Source: SMWN01 sp965221455 (lineage in GTDB: Bacteria > Pseudomonadota > Gammaproteobacteria > Eutrophobiales > Eutrophobiaceae). Taken from it: a DNA stretch of 64,000 nt. The stretch lies in NCBI GenBank assembly GCA_965221455.1, contig OZ244890.1, positions 1,736,001-1,800,000 of the forward strand, read 5' to 3'. The notes beneath the pieces were generated by a model. That model did not search any database, was not told the origin of the DNA, and saw only the letters and a list, made by a program, of their open reading frames with translations. Position numbers and translations under genes: made by a program. Of the stretch, positions 62,805 through 64,000 are shown one piece after another (the first letter of the stretch is position 1; each line of letters starts with the position of its first letter).

Positions 62805-64000
62805 ATGATTGAAAATCTGAATGCAGGTGATACTGCCTGGATGTTAACTTCAACGGTTCTGGTTTTGTTTATGACCCTGCCAGGGTTGGCACTTTTCTAT
62901 TCCGGATTGGTACGGGCCAAGAATGTATTGTCTGTTTTGATGCAATGTTTCGCTATCGCTTGCGTAGTATCCATTCTGTGGATGTTGTTTGTCTATGGCT
63001 TGGCTTTTGGTGATGGTGGTTCTCTGAACAAGATTATTGGTAGTGGTAAGATTTTGATGGATGGCATCGGTCTGGAGAGTATGAGCGGCTCCATACCTGA
63101 AACCGTATTTTTTATGTTTCAAATGACTTTTGCAGTCATTACACCAGCACTGATCATTGGCGGTTATGCTGAGAGGATGCGTTTTTCAGCCACACTATGG
63201 TTTAGTGCATTGTGGCTAATCCTGGTTTATGCGCCGGTATGCCATTGGGTCTGGGGCGGTGGTTGGCTTACTGAGCCTGGATTTATGGATTTTGCTGGTG
63301 GTGCAGTGGTACATATTAATGCGGGCGTCGCCGCACTTGTTGCGGTATTGGTTATTGGTAACCGAAAGGGTTTTCCACAAGTGACGATGGCTCCGCATAA
63401 CATGACATTGGTTGTCATAGGGGCGTCTATGCTTTGGGTGGGTTGGTTTGGTTTTAATGCGGGTAGTGCGTTAACAGCAGGTGCGGGCGCGGGTATGACA
63501 ATGACTGTCACACATATCTCTGCTGCTACTGGATCTCTGGCCTGGATGGTATGCGAATGGATCAGATATGGTAAACCCGGCGTATTGGGTATTGTCACTG
63601 GGATGGTCGCTGGTTTGGGGACAATTACGCCAGCATCCGGTTACGTCGGTCCTTTAGGCGGCTTGGTTATTGGTCTGTTTGCTGGCGTGGTGTGTTATTT
63701 CGTAACACAATACATTAAGCATGTTTTGGTGATCGATGATTCTCTTGATGTTTTTTCGGTGTATGGTGCAGGTGGTATTGCAGGGATATTGCTGACCGCT
63801 GTGTTCGCTGCTAAATCAATGGGTGGAATGGGTCTTGAAACTTCAATTGGGTCACAGTTTGTTACGCAAATGATCGGTGTCGTGGCAGTGATCGTTTGGT
63901 GCGGCGCCGTTACTTGTGTCATACTGAAGTTTCTTGACGCTGTAATCGGTCTGAGAGTGGGTGAAGACGAAGAAACGGAGGGTTTGGATCTCGCGTTGCA
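62805..64000 (+). CDS. amtB: Ammonium transporter AmtB, 3' partial
   Basis: The frame starts at ATG 62805 (MIENLNAGDTAWMLTSTVLV) and is open to the window end, so the C-terminus is outside. About 11 membrane segments are visible. Motifs: LPGLALFYSGLVRAKNVLSV, FQMTFAVITPALIIGGYAER, the structural Asp and first channel His in FMDFAGGAVVHINAG (His at residue 170), and WVGWFGFNAGSALTA. The second channel His, normally in DVFGVHG.GG, is Tyr here (DVFSVYGAGG, codon TAT at 63762-63764, residue 320). It follows glnK, the usual pair. The His-to-Tyr change could alter ammonium conduction. Confidence 0.95.
   Translation, partial: MIENLNAGDTAWMLTSTVLVLFMTLPGLALFYSGLVRAKNVLSVLMQCFAIACVVSILWMLFVYGLAFGDGGSLNKIIGSGKILMDGIGLESMSGSIPETVFFMFQMTFAVITPALIIGGYAERMRFSATLWFSALWLILVYAPVCHWVWGGGWLTEPGFMDFAGGAVVHINAGVAALVAVLVIGNRKGFPQVTMAPHNMTLVVIGASMLWVGWFGFNAGSALTAGAGAGMTMTVTHISAATGSLAWMVCEWIRYGKPGVLGIVTGMVAGLGTITPASGYVGPLGGLVIGLFAGVVCYFVTQYIKHVLVIDDSLDVFSVYGAGGIAGILLTAVFAAKSMGGMGLETSIGSQFVTQMIGVVAVIVWCGAVTCVILKFLDAVIGLRVGEDEETEGLDLAL

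Overview
The window reads as chromosome of a gammaproteobacterium. The long run smpB, NSS transporter, ratA-rnfH, bamE, fur, nadK-recN, hrcA-grpE-dnaK-dnaJ, dapB, carAB, greA, rlmE, ftsH, glmM is a typical gammaproteobacterial arrangement, and the tmRNA tag ends in NYALAA. A citrate synthase, malate dehydrogenase and 2-oxoglutarate dehydrogenase block and a polyhydroxyalkanoate pair (phaA, phaR) suggest an aerobic, storage-polymer-forming organism. Genus cannot be read from the sequence. Layout: (1) Bases 1-12,400 are an accessory surface-protein region. It holds the end of a giant Calx-beta-type repeat protein (+), a decayed IS3-family element, a second Calx-beta repeat protein (-) and remnants of further paralogues. 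Both large proteins end in the same two-unit dockerin-like calcium-binding tail. (2) 12,728-13,088 is ssrA (tmRNA). A decayed integrative island sits at its 3' end (about 13,089-17,280) with an integrase stub, a hypothetical gene with an in-frame amber codon, a type II-like restriction-modification pair and a small winged-helix-like gene. ssrA and smpB were probably convergent neighbours before it arrived. (3) 17,565-40,514 is core housekeeping: trans-translation, outer-membrane assembly, iron and heat-shock regulation (a CIRCE operator precedes hrcA), carbamoyl phosphate synthesis with an attenuator-like hairpin, and ftsH-glmM. folP is missing between the last two, and glmM appears to start at AUU. 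(4) 40,515-44,979 is a second accessory patch: a stand-alone HsdR-N-type nuclease-fold gene between short direct repeats, an HNH remnant, a displaced 3' fragment of phaR, and a spondin_N protein carrying the same dockerin-like tail plus a deleted paralogue. (5) 44,980-56,071 is central metabolism: phaR, phaA, then lpdA-sucB-sucA (-) diverging from gltA-mdh-glcG-like (+). (6) 56,072-64,000 holds an alkyltransferase-like protein, a DUF2946-like protein with an outer-membrane beta-barrel protein, apaH with a degraded apaG, comM, ubiK, glnK and the start of amtB, which runs off the window. Most unusual is the family of secreted proteins that share a leader, an Ig-like linker and a dockerin-like C-terminal tail but have interchangeable middles (Calx-beta arrays or spondin_N). 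Its members lie in patches rich in tandem repeats, duplicated flanks and pseudogenes, with one patch apparently inserted at the phaR 3' end. Whether these tails dock onto a cohesin-like partner or act as a sorting or anchoring signal cannot be decided from this window.
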